Assembly (NCBI RefSeq): GCF_048544455.1
Contig: NC_133538.1
Span: 36,147,469-36,211,468, forward strand
DNA from: Silene latifolia
Lineage: Eukaryota > Streptophyta > Magnoliopsida > Caryophyllales > Caryophyllaceae
Reading direction: 5' to 3'
Length of the DNA stretch: 64,000 nucleotides
In this document: positions 35,290 through 47,887 of the stretch, piece by piece
How positions within the stretch are numbered: the first letter of the stretch is position 1
Layout: each line of letters opens with the position of its first letter
Notes under the pieces: model-generated
The model's input: the letters and a program-made list of their open reading frames with translations, nothing else
Database searches by the model: none
What the model was told of the DNA's origin: nothing
Program-made: the position numbers and the translations under genes

Positions 35290-36436
35290 GTTGCATTTAG
35301 TTTGTTGATAATGACAAGTCCTTCATTTTTATATCCCGCCTAGTTAACAGTATGTGCTAGACGTGTGTATGACAGGTCTAACAGTATTTCATATGGGCTC
35401 GGAAATGAAGATGGGTGGAGCGCTAGATGAGTCTTGGTTCGTGTCTAGAACAATTGTAAGGATATATCTTGTGCTTATTCTTATTCGGTCCAATAAATCA
35501 CGGCCTATCTTTTTGGACAAAATATTTCAAGATAAAATATTTTCCTAATTATTGTTTTGATAACAATTTTATTCTGTTGAAAGCTTCCTAAAATTGCTCT
35601 AAGTAAAATCTTTATCTTTTGAGGAATTTGTGTTTTGGAAGGCAACTAGAATATAATTGTTAAATATTGTGTTTAGGGTTTGTTACGTAAAGAGATGAGT
35701 TTTGGTCAACTGACAACTCTTGCTTATAAAATACAAATCCTTCACTTGTGATAAGGGTAACACACGAGAATATTTCTGAGTGCAAAATTTGTTTTTCAAA
35801 GTTTAAGGAAATTGCTTTTGTCTCGTTCGGTCTCTGAAAGAAGCTTTTGCAAAATTGTTTTTCTGCGTAAATTTTTTCAGTTTGCAAATTCTTTTTTATA
35901 GCCGTGATTGTGGGTTGAATTTTGAGTTCGCAAGTTATATTCATAAGGCTGATTTTTGTTCTCCATTGTTCCAATTGTTGAACCATATAAGGAGACAATT
36001 TATGTTGTAATTTTCACTTTTTGTGAGAGTATTTTTGGGGTACGGGGTTGTACTCGAGTCGCACGATCGGGGTTGATCGTGGGGGTTTTCTTTGTAATCG
36101 AGTTTGGTTATAAAGGAAATAATAATAAGAGAGAGGGTGGACGTAGACCTTTAGAGAGTAGGTCGAACCACGTTAAAAATCGTGTGTCTCTTGCTTTCTT
36201 TATTTCGTTTGCCTTTGTTTTTATTTGTTTTTCCTTTTTGATTCACGTATTCACTCAAACGAACAATACAGCACAACTCTGATTCTTTGAACAGTCACCG
36301 AGACTGTTCAATTAGCCTGTGTATTGTTTCAGAAGGAAATTCGTGAACGACCTAGTGCTTTAATTTCGCATTAATTTTTAAAAGGGTACTTAATTCATCC
36401 CTCCCCCTCTTAAGTACCGGATCGATAAACTCTACA
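35290..36436 (+). repeat. SIRE-type 3' LTR (1147 bp), complete
   Basis: It runs from TGTTGCATTTAG to CTCTACA. It has about 89 bases (35620-35710) absent from the 5' copy. Otherwise it differs by scattered single bases, suggesting a fairly recent insertion. The duplication AGAAT follows. Confidence 0.93.
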
Positions 36437-36465
36437 AGAATCATTGTTATTCTGAATTGTCACAG

Positions 36466-36967
36466 GTGTAGGTCAAGGGCGTGGCTCTAAGGAAATGGTG
36501 GTATCGTGCAAGCAGTATTATAGCTACAAATTGCATAATCGACCTGGCAATATGCTTTTGCGCGCTGGACGGTGTTTTCAGCAGTACATCGTCGATATGT
36601 ACGTTAAAATAGAAAACACCCGACTTGACTTTTTCCGGAACAATCAGGATGTGATCAGGGCAGAACTGTATCAGGGCATACTTGACACCGTGGAAGCTGG
36701 TGAATCGTCGGCTGCAAATATCGGAAAGCAGATAGTATTACCAACAACATTTTTAGGTGGCCCTCAAGACATGAAGCGAAGGTATTTAAATGCTATGTCT
36801 CTCGTACACCGATATGGAAAGCCGGATCTCTTTGTTACCATGACATGCAATCCAAATTGGCCAGAATTCAAGAAAGAATTAGCGCCGGGTGAGGAGGCTC
36901 ACAATAGACCTGACTTCAAGAAAGAATTCCGCCCTACACAGTTCTACAGATATTTTCTGAGGCTATA
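36466..36967 (+). pseudogene. Helitron replication protein, second fragment (Rep N-terminal region)
   Basis: The exon begins after ttgtcacag and reads VVSCKQYYSYKLHNRPGN, FQQYIVDMYVKIENTRLDF, LPTTFLGGPQDMKRRYLNAM and LFVTMTCNPNWPEFKKEL. This is the Helitron_like_N domain that opens the HUH replication initiator. It breaks off soon after APGEEAHNRPD. A short repeat (ttcaagaaagaatt at two places) lies near the break, and then the retroelement-like repeat starts at 36968. The HUH motif and the rest of Rep are missing. Confidence 0.87.
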
Positions 36968-38262
36968 ACCCGAGGAACCAAATACCGGCCCTCAATACCG
37001 CTCTAAAGCAATTAATACACCAATAGTTGAATTATATCAAGCTACTTGTGTGTACCCATATGTTACCGCTCGATATACATATTTCCGTGTATTACATCTA
37101 TAAGACAAAATACAGTCATTCTCACTCAATAGCTCACTTTTTACACATTATATAACATCATATAATAAAAACTTATGAAAACAATACTAGCATAATTACA
37201 AGAAAGCAAGCATAGTGAGAACACTACAAACATCCATATATATATGAATAAATTATTAATCATCAAGTACAAAATGTCACTCCACTAAAACTTAGTCAAT
37301 ACACATGATACCTCACAATCAATTTTAACATGATTATTAAAACATTTGATGATCAAACATCATAAATAAACATTGATCACTTGATATCTATGTTAGCATA
37401 ACATTATTGCATATTAACCGCAACAAAATTAACCACGATAATTTTTATAAAATAATTGATCAAACAAACATGTTCAATATGAAATCTTACATACATGCTC
37501 AATTAACAATTCTTGATAAAAATTGACACTAGTATCTATCTCATTAAATTTATCCCAAAATAAATTACAAGGACAAACAAAAATGAGATGACAGTCGACA
37601 TAAAATATGTCCCTTTGCGTGAGTGATTTTCCAACTTCTCCTTTGACCAACTTAAGGTGTCTCAATTCACAATTCACGATGAATCGGCACTTGACACCAT
37701 CCAAAACCTAATACACTTGCTAATGAGCCATATAAGCGACCGTATTATACCGCTCTATTTCGCATTACCATGTATCTTATCAAGGAGGATTCATTAGAGC
37801 AGACATTCACACCTACCTTGTACATTCAATAGTACACCACTATTGTTCTAGTACACACACAATTCATACAATCAACAATATCCCACTTTTATAAAATAAT
37901 ATGAATTGCAACTATCAAGAGAAACCCTCTCAATCATGTCATACAATCAGGTAGACAATCCACTTACTATTTCAACATATTAAAATTTCAACCACTTATT
38001 AAACATGCTCAATATCTAAAATAATTATCTAATAACTCAAGATATAAATTATTTATACAAGACAATACTTGACATGTTTAAAATAAGTACATAATCATTT
38101 TATAAACTAACAATAACAATTATCATGATGATCACTTTTATCATCACAATGGCCAATTAAAATAGACATGAAATATAGATATTAAAATCAAACATCCACA
38201 CATTTAAAAGTGTAATTACTACTACTTATTACAATGTCATTAATAATACATACATATATGGC

Positions 38263-38274
38263 TATATATATATA
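38263..38274. repeat. Short TA microsatellite (uninterrupted copy)
   Basis: The TA run tatatatatata is the equivalent of the site that took the Mutator-like element in the other copy. Confidence 0.85.
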
Positions 38275-39117
38275 TGCAAACTTTCACCATTTAATGAACC
38301 ATTATTCATAAAATAATCATGTCCATCATAACTAAAACTGTCTCGAAATGTTATATCAAACATCTGGTTATTATATATCAACCAAATTACAATTGTCAGG
38401 CCAATTTCATAACCATGATTTTACTCGCATCTATCTTCCATAAGAAACTTTTACATTATGATCACAAGTTTGACAATAAAGAACATGATTTTAGATCATG
38501 TATAAACCGCATGAAAATTGATCATCATGCTACAAAAGAGGCATTCTGACATTACTTCAAATATCCATGATAAGCAAAAGCTTCTTTGACAAATAAAACA
38601 CAATATAAGATCATGCTTAACATCATAAAATCAAGTGATCTCAAACTTGTATACAAATACAACTGTCATTAATTTTTATTGATCATATTAGTGTATCAAT
38701 ATGATTTATCATCGTGCAGTGTAATACTTAAAAAGCACTTAAACCATGGGTAACCATAAAACATGAGAATTTTGTGATGAGCATCGAGCATTGCAGAAGC
38801 ATGGCAGACATTACGTACACAATCTCCATCAAATTATTAATTAGCACAATTACCAAGACAACAATAATTTACTTATCTGCGGTGATGATTCACAGAGAAT
38901 ATAACCACCCAATAATTAAATCGAACCCCATTCGAACAGCAACAGAGTCATTTGAAACCGTTCCATTAACTTGCAATCCATATGCTCCAATTTCAGATTT
39001 TGACACCGTCTCGTACCCTTACTATCAATATCACAACAGAAATACTCTTAAGAATCCTTCATTGTCATTTCCTTAGCATTCGCCATCTTGACATATTTCG
39101 AAATTGTTCTATTAGAT

Positions 39118-39678
39118 TGTTAGGAAATTGTACAGGAACTGAAAAGACAATAATGAAAACTGCACCGAATCGCTATGCTTTCCTAATAGAACAATTCGAC
39201 CCTTACTTTAGTGCCTGGGTTGTATCGAACTTTCTATTGAGATAAGACGGTTGCCCTCTGTATTCGGCACAGAATACAGAGATATAATTAAGAAGTATTT
39301 TTGAGTAGTTTGTTAGAATGTTCAATGATGCAGAAGATGAGATTGTCTATATTCCAAATATCTTCAACCCCATTCTATTTATATAGATATGAAAAGGTGT
39401 AGGGGGATGTATTTGTGAAGAGTAGTAACTTTTCACAAATTCCGACATATTAAATGTCTATTGTGGGAATTAAAACCCATCAAAGTTTCCAGGGCATTGC
39501 CCCGAAGCCCCCCTGTCATAGTTGTTCAAATGAAAACTATTCCGTAAATTCATAAATAATTATGCAAGTGTACACTCCGTACTACCGAACTTACATTATA
39601 TTATAACGAACTTACCCATCTACGAACCAAACCCGAGTACGCTAAAATGAACCGGTAATTACATTTAAATTACCAACA
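39118..39678 (-). repeat. LTR-like unit 1 (561 bp)
   Basis: On the minus strand it begins TGTTGGTAATTT and ends AATTTCCTAACA, a TG..CA pair. It contains a TATA-like box. It is separated by only four bases (ttat) from unit 2 at 39683. Confidence 0.75.
39375..39386 (-). promoter_or_regulatory. TATA-like box in LTR-like unit 1
   Basis: The minus strand reads CTATATAAATAG. The same word is at 39940-39951 and 62750-62761 in the other two units, as expected for an LTR promoter. Confidence 0.6.
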
Positions 39679-39682
39679 TTAT

Positions 39683-40244
39683 TGTTAGGAAATTGTACAC
39701 GAACTGAAAAGACAATAATGAAAACCGCACCGAATCGCTATGCTTTCCTAATAGAACAATTCGACCCTTACTTTAGTGCCTGGGTTGTATCGAACTTTCT
39801 ATTGAGATAAGACGGTTGCCCTCTGTATTCGGCACAGAATACAGAGATATAATTAAGAAGTATTTTTGAGTAGTTTGTTAGATTGTTCAATGATGCAGAA
39901 GATGAGATTTTCTATATTCCAAATATCTTCAACCACATTCTATTTATATAGATATGAAAAGGTGTAGGGGGATGTATTTGTGAAGAGTAGTAACTTTTCA
40001 CAAATTCCGACATATTAAACGTCTATTGTGGGAATTAAAACCCATCAAAGTTTCCCGGGCATTGCCCTGAAGCCCCCCTGTCATAGTTGTTCAAATGAAA
40101 ACTATTCCGTAAATTCATAAATAATTATGCAAGTGTACACTCCGTACTACCCGAACTTACATTATATTATAACGAACTTACCCATCTACGAACCAAACCC
40201 GAGTACGCTAAAATAAACCGGTAATTACACTTAAATTACCAACA
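39683..40244 (-). repeat. LTR-like unit 2 (562 bp), 3' LTR of the complete copy
   Basis: It is nearly identical to units 1 and 3. It is preceded on the minus strand by a strong purine tract, which fixes its orientation as the 3' LTR. Confidence 0.78.
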
Positions 40245-40258
40245 TTCCTCCCCCATTT
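40245..40258 (-). other. Polypurine tract of the non-coding LTR element
   Basis: The minus-strand AAATGGGGGAGGAA directly precedes TGTTGGTAATTT. Confidence 0.75.
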
Positions 40259-42000
40259 AAGCGTAATTCAAGATTTTAAATAAGTTAACAAACATACCAA
40301 TTTATGCATAAATGAAAATGTCACGAAAATTGAATTTCCACTTAGTGAAATTACACATTCCAAATATTCGAGTATCGGGGTGTGACTTAGCATTGAACCA
40401 TTTCTACTCATTTTGAATACATGAAGATAACTCACACATAAATTAATTTACTTCTAAAATTACGAAACCGACACTTATTTTCAAGCCTAGTGTCTCATAT
40501 CTATTCATGAACATATCAGGAGTTAAACCCATACTCCTTTGAAGCGGCTGTACTTCATGTTCATATAGATTGAATCTTTTTATCGTGTCCTTGCAAACAC
40601 ACTTTTTCAAAAGATCAACCATACAACATTCAAGTCTAAACACACACCTCGGGATATATATTATCGTGTGCTTCAATCTCTTAACAATAGGCCTTCCACA
40701 TTGAATTCAGCCTCTAACATTGTATTAGAGGGGAATTGGGTATCCTATCGCCAAGGATCTTATACGAGTTTTAGTCTCATCCCGTCAACCGACTTTATAA
40801 CTAAGTCCCTAATTGATCCTTAATGCAAAGTGATCAACTAAAAATGAGATCTCACAAAACAACCAATATCAATTCCCATTTATGATAGTCCACAAATTGT
40901 GTTATAACAAACACCCCGGTGCGCACCGTTATTCACTATCAAAAATTATATGAATGAAATTGGTCAAATACTTTAAGGAAAATCGTAGATTATTTTCTCC
41001 AGCTACTTAGCCGTTTAACCGGCTATGCTAACACTACGCATACCAATTCCAATGTCAAACTCACAATGCAAATTCGATATTGGAAATCCATATACTCATG
41101 ATACTTATCCAAGTAAAATACGTTACCACTAGTAGAAAATAACCTTCTACATTGATAATTCAATTTGCTAAATACTATCCCTCTAAGACCGAAGAAAAAT
41201 GACATAGGACAAACCATAATTCATGGTTTACTTTATACATTGTCACACTTGCCTAATGCTTGCCAAACATGAGTATTAGTATCACTAACATTCTTACTCA
41301 ATTTCTAATTGCAAATTCTATAAGGCCTAGTGAACCTCGAGTTATGATATCACTTTAATTATTGGATAAAAGCATCATACTCGACTCTTAGAGAATATTA
41401 ACAGTAGAATAACAATCATACTCTCACACTTATCCTAATACCGAATATCATATTACCTCCCCCATGTCTTTCATAGAAGAACACAATGACAAAACCACCT
41501 TTTACAAGGTAATTAAATCATCTTTTGTTTACCAAAGATTAACTTATCATTCATCCTACAACAAAAGATTGCTCCACTACCGGACATGTCAAAAGTTGTA
41601 CATACAATACTATGATTGTATTATTACATGAATAAACCACCATGACTCCATAATCTCACCATGGTTATCGCAAACCATAATTCCCGAGATTATAGGGTCA
41701 ACTCAATTACATCACCATACTTTAAATACTTTACATAAGACATTAACATGTTAAACAACTATAACAAAACCGGTTGACACACTAACAACATTACTAAAAT
41801 AACTGATCAAATATCCATTGATCGAAACATCATAATACTGCACTTATTAAAGAAACAGTCAAATCCTTTGATCAAAACAACATTACCCATAAATATTCTA
41901 TTACAAGTTCCTCTCACATTAGTATCCAATGTGAGACAACTTGAATATTTATGACACTACAAGAGTGAGTTTTTAAACTTCTCTTTGAACAAACCAAGCT
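40259..42000. other. Interior of the non-coding LTR element, unique part
   Basis: AT-rich and present only in the complete copy. Minus-strand frames of 64-77 codons have no recognisable motif. No host gene is visible. Confidence 0.5.
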
Positions 42001-43505
<1,505 letters not shown>

Positions 43506-43783
43506 AAATTATAATTAGACTATATAAGGCTCGATTTCACGCCGCTAACCTTAGAATTCTCGTTTCACTTTCTCTCTCTTCATTCACACTCTTTCTCTCT
43601 CTACGAATTTCCCTCTTTTTTTCTTCGTTCTCGCATAAAACAAATCCAGCAAAAAATATACACAAATAATTTTACTTTTCAATTCATCATTCAATTATTT
43701 CTACAGTTCAATCGTTCTCAGTTTTTGCTTGATGGTTGATACTCCTATGGATTCCGATTCTACTGAAAATAGTTTGCGCGCAG

Positions 43784-44860
43784 GTAATCCTTTTCTTTGA
43801 TTATAATCGTTATTGTTTTTCCTGTCAAATTTGATTAGAATCGTTGTTTTCTCTCTTGAATTTGCAATTTCGCTTTCTCCTTTGCTTTCATGATAATCGT
43901 TGTTGTTTTCCGTCATATTTGATCGAATTTGATTATAATCTATGTTTTTGCTTTAAAATTCGCTTTTTCCTTTGCTTTGCTTCTAATCGTCCTAGTTTTC
44001 TCCGTCAAATTAGATCGGATTTGATTATAATCGTTGTTTTCTTTCTTGAATTTGCAATTTCGCTTTATCCTTTGCTTTCATTATCATCGGTGTTGTTCTC
44101 CGTCAAATTCGATCGAATTTGATTTGTAATCGTCTTTCTCTACAAATTTGCTTTATTCTTTCCGCAGATTAAAATCGTCCTTGGTTTTCCCGTTGAAATT
44201 AGCAATACGCTGCTACGCTGATATTAATTTTGCAAAACATTTTTAATACTCCTTTGCTTTTGAGCTCTTCTCTCTGTTCCACTGTGTGAATATTCCTGTT
44301 CTGTTGTCAATGCTAATGTCACCACATTGTAGCAGTCTCACTGTTACTGTAACATTCATTAGTTGCTTTATCGTTACATTCCGTCAATTTTGATTATATT
44401 TGTCTTTATTCTCTGCTTTTCGCTTTTTAGGTTAATCGATTTTATGTTTGCTTCAATTTTAATGAAATTCGTTCACTTATACTTCAATTTACGATCCTTT
44501 CCTTTGATTATACTCTTACTTGCTTTTCTCTTAAATATTAGGTTAAATATCCTCGTCTTTGTTGATTTTCACGTTCAAATTCGGTCAAATTTCATTATAT
44601 TTGACCTCTTTTCCTGTTTGTATATTCTGTCCCATTGTCTGTATATTCCTGTTCTTGTCAATGCTTACAGGCTCGACTTGTTACAATATCAATGTTATTT
44701 TGTAACACAATCACATATATTCATTTTCCATTTCACATATAACATATCTTTGTACCACTTCTCGGATGTCCTCTTTTATTATCAGAACAATGTTACTCTT
44801 TGTAATACCACCGTTGTATTTCAGGTCACTAATACTCGTATTTTCCTTTTTGTATTACAG
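43784..44860 (+). other. First intron of the transposase gene
   Basis: It starts GTAATCC and ends TTGTATTACAG, with phase preserved. It contains a repeated caat-ttcgctttctcctttgc word series (43860-44150) and copies of TGTTACTGTAACA-like motifs (exact at 44342-44354). A 258-codon frame that begins inside it is mostly intronic. Confidence 0.7.
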
Positions 44861-46947
44861 ACTCAAGTACTGTCACTCAACCCCATTCTACGCCAATTGT
44901 CCAAGAGCAACCCAATCCTCAACCAAATAATCAGCTTGTTCTGTCTCACACGCCTAATGGAGGTGAGCGCTGGATGCGTGTGGTTGAGCACAAGTTTAGA
45001 CCTACCATTGGTGCAGTTTTCGCCTCCCTTGAGGCTGGAATCATGTTCTACGAGGTTTATGCTCGGGCATGCGGATTTACCCCTCGGAAGCACAGTACGA
45101 AAACACTACGAGGTGGTGTTGCACACCAAAAATTCGTAGTCTGCAACCGTCAAGGGTTCGGGAATCTAAACCGAAAAATGCGTCCCCGAACCAAGGATGA
45201 TGAGAATATGGGTGATTGTTCGTCCACAGCTAGTACAGTTACACGGCGAGTTAAAATCACAAGAATTGGATGCCGAGCATACGTCATATTTGCCCTTCTA
45301 CATGGCCTTGATGGCCCAGCTATGATTGACGAGTTTTCTGAAGTCCACAATCATCGTCTCACCTCTGTCTCTGTGAGAGATCTCGATAAGATTTCACGAT
45401 CCCTTGATATGTTCCAGAAGACGCTTATCTTGGACAACTCCAAGTTGAATATTGGCGCTGGATTGACCTTTAGACAGGTTAAGGAACTTGTCAATGGGTA
45501 TGAAAATATCGGTGATACATTGATAGATTTTAAGAACTTTCAAAGAGATATCAAGTGCTACATTGGGTTAAGAGATGCTGACCTTTTCATCGATCGACTC
45601 GAGAAACTCAAAGCAACCCAACCCCAGTTCTACTTCGCCTATGATGTTGATCCGCAAAACCGTCTAACAAAGTTCTTTTGGGCTAATGCTACATGTATTA
45701 GAAACTACTCATTCTTTGGTGATGCTGTTAGCTTCGACCCTACTTACGGAACCAACAAGTATGATATGGTTTTTACACCATTCACAGGTGTTAATCACCA
45801 CAGAAAGTCGGTGTTGTTTGCCGGTTGTCTCCTGTTACACGAGGATGACATCTCCTTCCAATGGACCTTTCAAAGATTTCTTGACCGCCATGGGACAAAA
45901 GAGCCGCAGATTCATGATCACGGATCAATGCCCCGGCATAAAGAAGGTAATAGTGTGACAATGTTATCGTAATGAGACTTACTTAAGATTATTGTACCAC
46001 AACTTTCTGACTCCAACTACCACTGTTCCATCTCTTCCTCTTTTACAAGGTTATTCAATAACAATGTCACTTTAACTAAATTACTAACATATAATTTACT
46101 CACTTGCTCTTTCCCTATCACTGGTCAATATCACGTTCGACTTGTTTGTTTCATTATGCCTGGCATACAACAGGCTTTCCTTGTTTTTAAGACAGTTAGG
46201 CATCGTTATTGTATGTGGCATATTACACAAAAGATCACGGACAAAGTTGGTTCAAGCACTCTGCGAGACACGAACTTCCTTGCTCGCTTCAACGCTGTTG
46301 TTTGGGACCACGATATGGAGCCGTCGGAGTTCGAAGAGAAGTGGCGAAGGTCATTTCGGTTTGAAAATGGAAGATAATGATTGGTTGACTACAATGTTCG
46401 ACGACATACACCATTGGATTCCTGCCTACCATCGTGACCTTGCCTTGGGCTGCATATTAAGAACAACACAGCGATCAGAAAGTACAAATTCGTTTTTCAA
46501 GCGCTATGAGAATCACTTTGGTACACTGGTCGAATTTTGGATGAGGTAAACAACTCTTTTCATTCCTTACGCATTTTGGGAACAGTGTATGTTACAGTAC
46601 CATTGTTTCATTGTTACATAAATAATTTGTTGCCGAATCCTTGTTGCATTAAAACCAGTTCCAAATCTGCTATGGACCAGCAGCGCTATACACGAAGGTG
46701 CGATGATTATAACAAATACCACTCATTCCCCGAGCTTAAGACAGAATTACCTATAGAAAAGCATGGCGCTATTATATACACACATGCTGTGTTCAAGGTG
46801 TTCCAAGAAGAAGTAATGGCGGCCGATTCATGTGGTGTTGATGACTTTGAGAAGGAGGAGCATGTGCGCATAATTCATGTAATCGATCTTTGAGACAGAC
46901 GAAATTTTCAAGGTGAGGTTGGACCTTAGAAGCACGTAGATGCGGTA

Positions 46948-47088
46948 TGCGAGTGTAAACTGTTCGAAAGAATTGGATTACTCTGCAGGCATATTTTGTG
47001 GGTGTACAAGGGCAAAGGAATTGGGCGAATACCAAGCAAGTACATTGTAGATCGTTGGCTAAATAACACACACGCAGCGAATGTTTGA
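46948..47088 (+). pseudogene. SWIM zinc finger segment of the transposase
   Basis: It reads CECKLFERIG, LLCRHILWVYKGKGI, RIPSKYIVDRWLNNTH and then a stop at 47086-47088. The CxC..CxH arrangement is that of FAR1/MULE SWIM domains. It lies in a different frame from the preceding exon. Confidence 0.8.
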
Positions 47089-47608
47089 TTCGAAAACATT
47101 ATTACATGGATTTTGACTTGTTACGTAATTGTTTTACTGATAACATTGTAACCATAATTTCTTAAAGTAACATTGTCACCATGATAAACGGAACCTGCTG
47201 TTTTACTTCCAAGCTTGATTCGAATGGGAATGTCATTGAGGATTCATATATGGCTACGTCGATAACGATCATTTGTGCAACGTATGGTCGAGTTCCGTCG
47301 GATAGTTGGTGTTCTCAAAACTTTACCTGTTGAACACACGGAAGAGTTAGCATCCTTCCTAGTTGAGTTCCGGTAGAAGTTATGTATTGAACCGCTTACA
47401 AAAGACCAAGAGATGGAGATCTTTGTTGGGCAACACTCGTCGTCAAGTCATTATCCACCCTCCGGAACAAGCACGCAACAAGGGTAGTGGAAAAAGATTG
47501 AAGTCAGCTAAACAATAGGCCATTGAAAAAGCAGCCAAGCCAAAGAGGCTATGTGCATACCGCAAAGAAAGAGTTACCCACGACGGAGAACATGCCCTCT
47601 TCGCATAG

Positions 47609-47887
47609 GTGATGTAGTCTGTGAAAGCAAATAAAAAGAAAAAAGTTTGATACTTTATAATGTTACAAAGTAACATTGTGACCTTAGCAATAATTAGTAG
47701 GATTTTGTGTTCTTTGTGACAATAATATGTCACAAAAAAATAAAAAGTAGAATTGTGTCTTCTTTGTGGCAATAACATGTCACAGTAAAAAGTCATTCGA
47801 TTTTCCTACATCATAATTAACATTTTATACAGCAATTACAACATTTTATACAGCAATAATATGTCACAGTAAAAATAAAAAGTAGAA
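47609..47887. other. Intergenic stretch before the hairpin array
   Basis: No gene seen. It has several short words of the GTTAC/GTAAC family (for example 47661-47675) and repeats of acaataatatgtcaca-like sequence. Confidence 0.5.

Larger units (their letters stand above)
8180..36436 (+). mobile_element. Ty1/copia SIRE/Maximus-type retrotransposon with nested insertions
   Basis: The ends are TGTTGCATTT.. and ..CTCTACA in both LTRs, flanked by the duplication AGAAT (8175-8179 and 36437-36441). Internally, in order: initiator tRNA-Met primer site, gag with a long coiled-coil extension and two zinc knuckles, protease, integrase, RT, RNase H, an env-like region, and a polypurine tract before the 3' LTR. 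The integrase-before-RT order makes it copia. The long gag tail and the extra ORF point to the SIRE lineage. Two younger elements split it, at 8885-17677 and 20281-29658. Net of these it is about 10.1 kb. Every protein has stops or frameshifts, so it is not autonomous. Confidence 0.88.
8088..36465 (+). other. Helitron intron enlarged by a SIRE-type insertion
   Basis: The donor is GTATGT at 8088 and the acceptor is ttgtcacag ending at 36465. Splicing keeps the phase (8081 frame to 36495 frame) and joins two adjacent parts of the Helitron protein. Without the inserted SIRE element and one copy of its 5-bp duplication, the intron would be about 116 bases. Confidence 0.75.
36968..39678 (-). mobile_element. 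Truncated copy of a non-coding LTR-type element
   Basis: On the minus strand this is one LTR-like unit (39678-39118) followed by the first 2150 bases of interior. It is then cut at 36968, where Helitron sequence begins. The interior part (36968-39117) is nearly identical to 42001-43296 plus 61644-62489 of the neighbouring complete copy. No protein domain is visible, and frames of 76-100 codons are shared with the other copy without known motifs. An alternative reading is that the whole 2.7 kb is a long LTR, but its inner edge lacks a TG/CA terminus. Confidence 0.65.
43732..47608 (+). pseudogene. FAR1-type Mutator transposase gene (spliced, frameshifted)
   Basis: Exon 1 is 43732-43783 (MVDTPMDSDSTENSLRA). 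Its donor at 43784 joins in phase to the acceptor ending at 44860. Exon 2 has the FAR1 DNA-binding domain (EAGIMFYEVYARACGF, FVVCNRQG, then ITRIGCRA and the EVHNHRL histidines). It is followed by the MULE transposase core (AVSFDPTYGTNKYDMVF with the first Asp). A frameshift near 45880 moves the second Asp (ITDQCPGIKK) to another frame. An intron of about 200 bases leads to VRHRYCMWHITQK, then SEFEEKW, then LRTTQRSESTNSFFKRY after a further shift. The SWIM zinc finger CECKLFERIGLLCRHILWVYK is at 46948-47010, and a basic C-terminal tail (NKGSGKRLKSAKQ, KPKRLCAY) reaches about 47600. Several frame breaks make it a pseudogene as read. Confidence 0.82.

Noticed and set aside
38319..39245. Frames of 76-100 codons repeated at 61691-62617
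   Set aside because: Conserved only because the DNA is duplicated. There is no motif, and the frames lie in the non-coding retroelement interior.
36968..40244. Reading the whole 2.7-3.3 kb repeat as one long LTR
   Set aside because: Its inner border lacks TG/CA and a primer site, whereas the 562-bp unit has TG..CA ends, a TATA-like box and an adjoining purine tract. The long-LTR view is kept only as an alternative.
44363..45139. 258-codon frame overlapping the transposase start
   Set aside because: Most of it lies in the first intron, and the FAR1 exon uses another frame.
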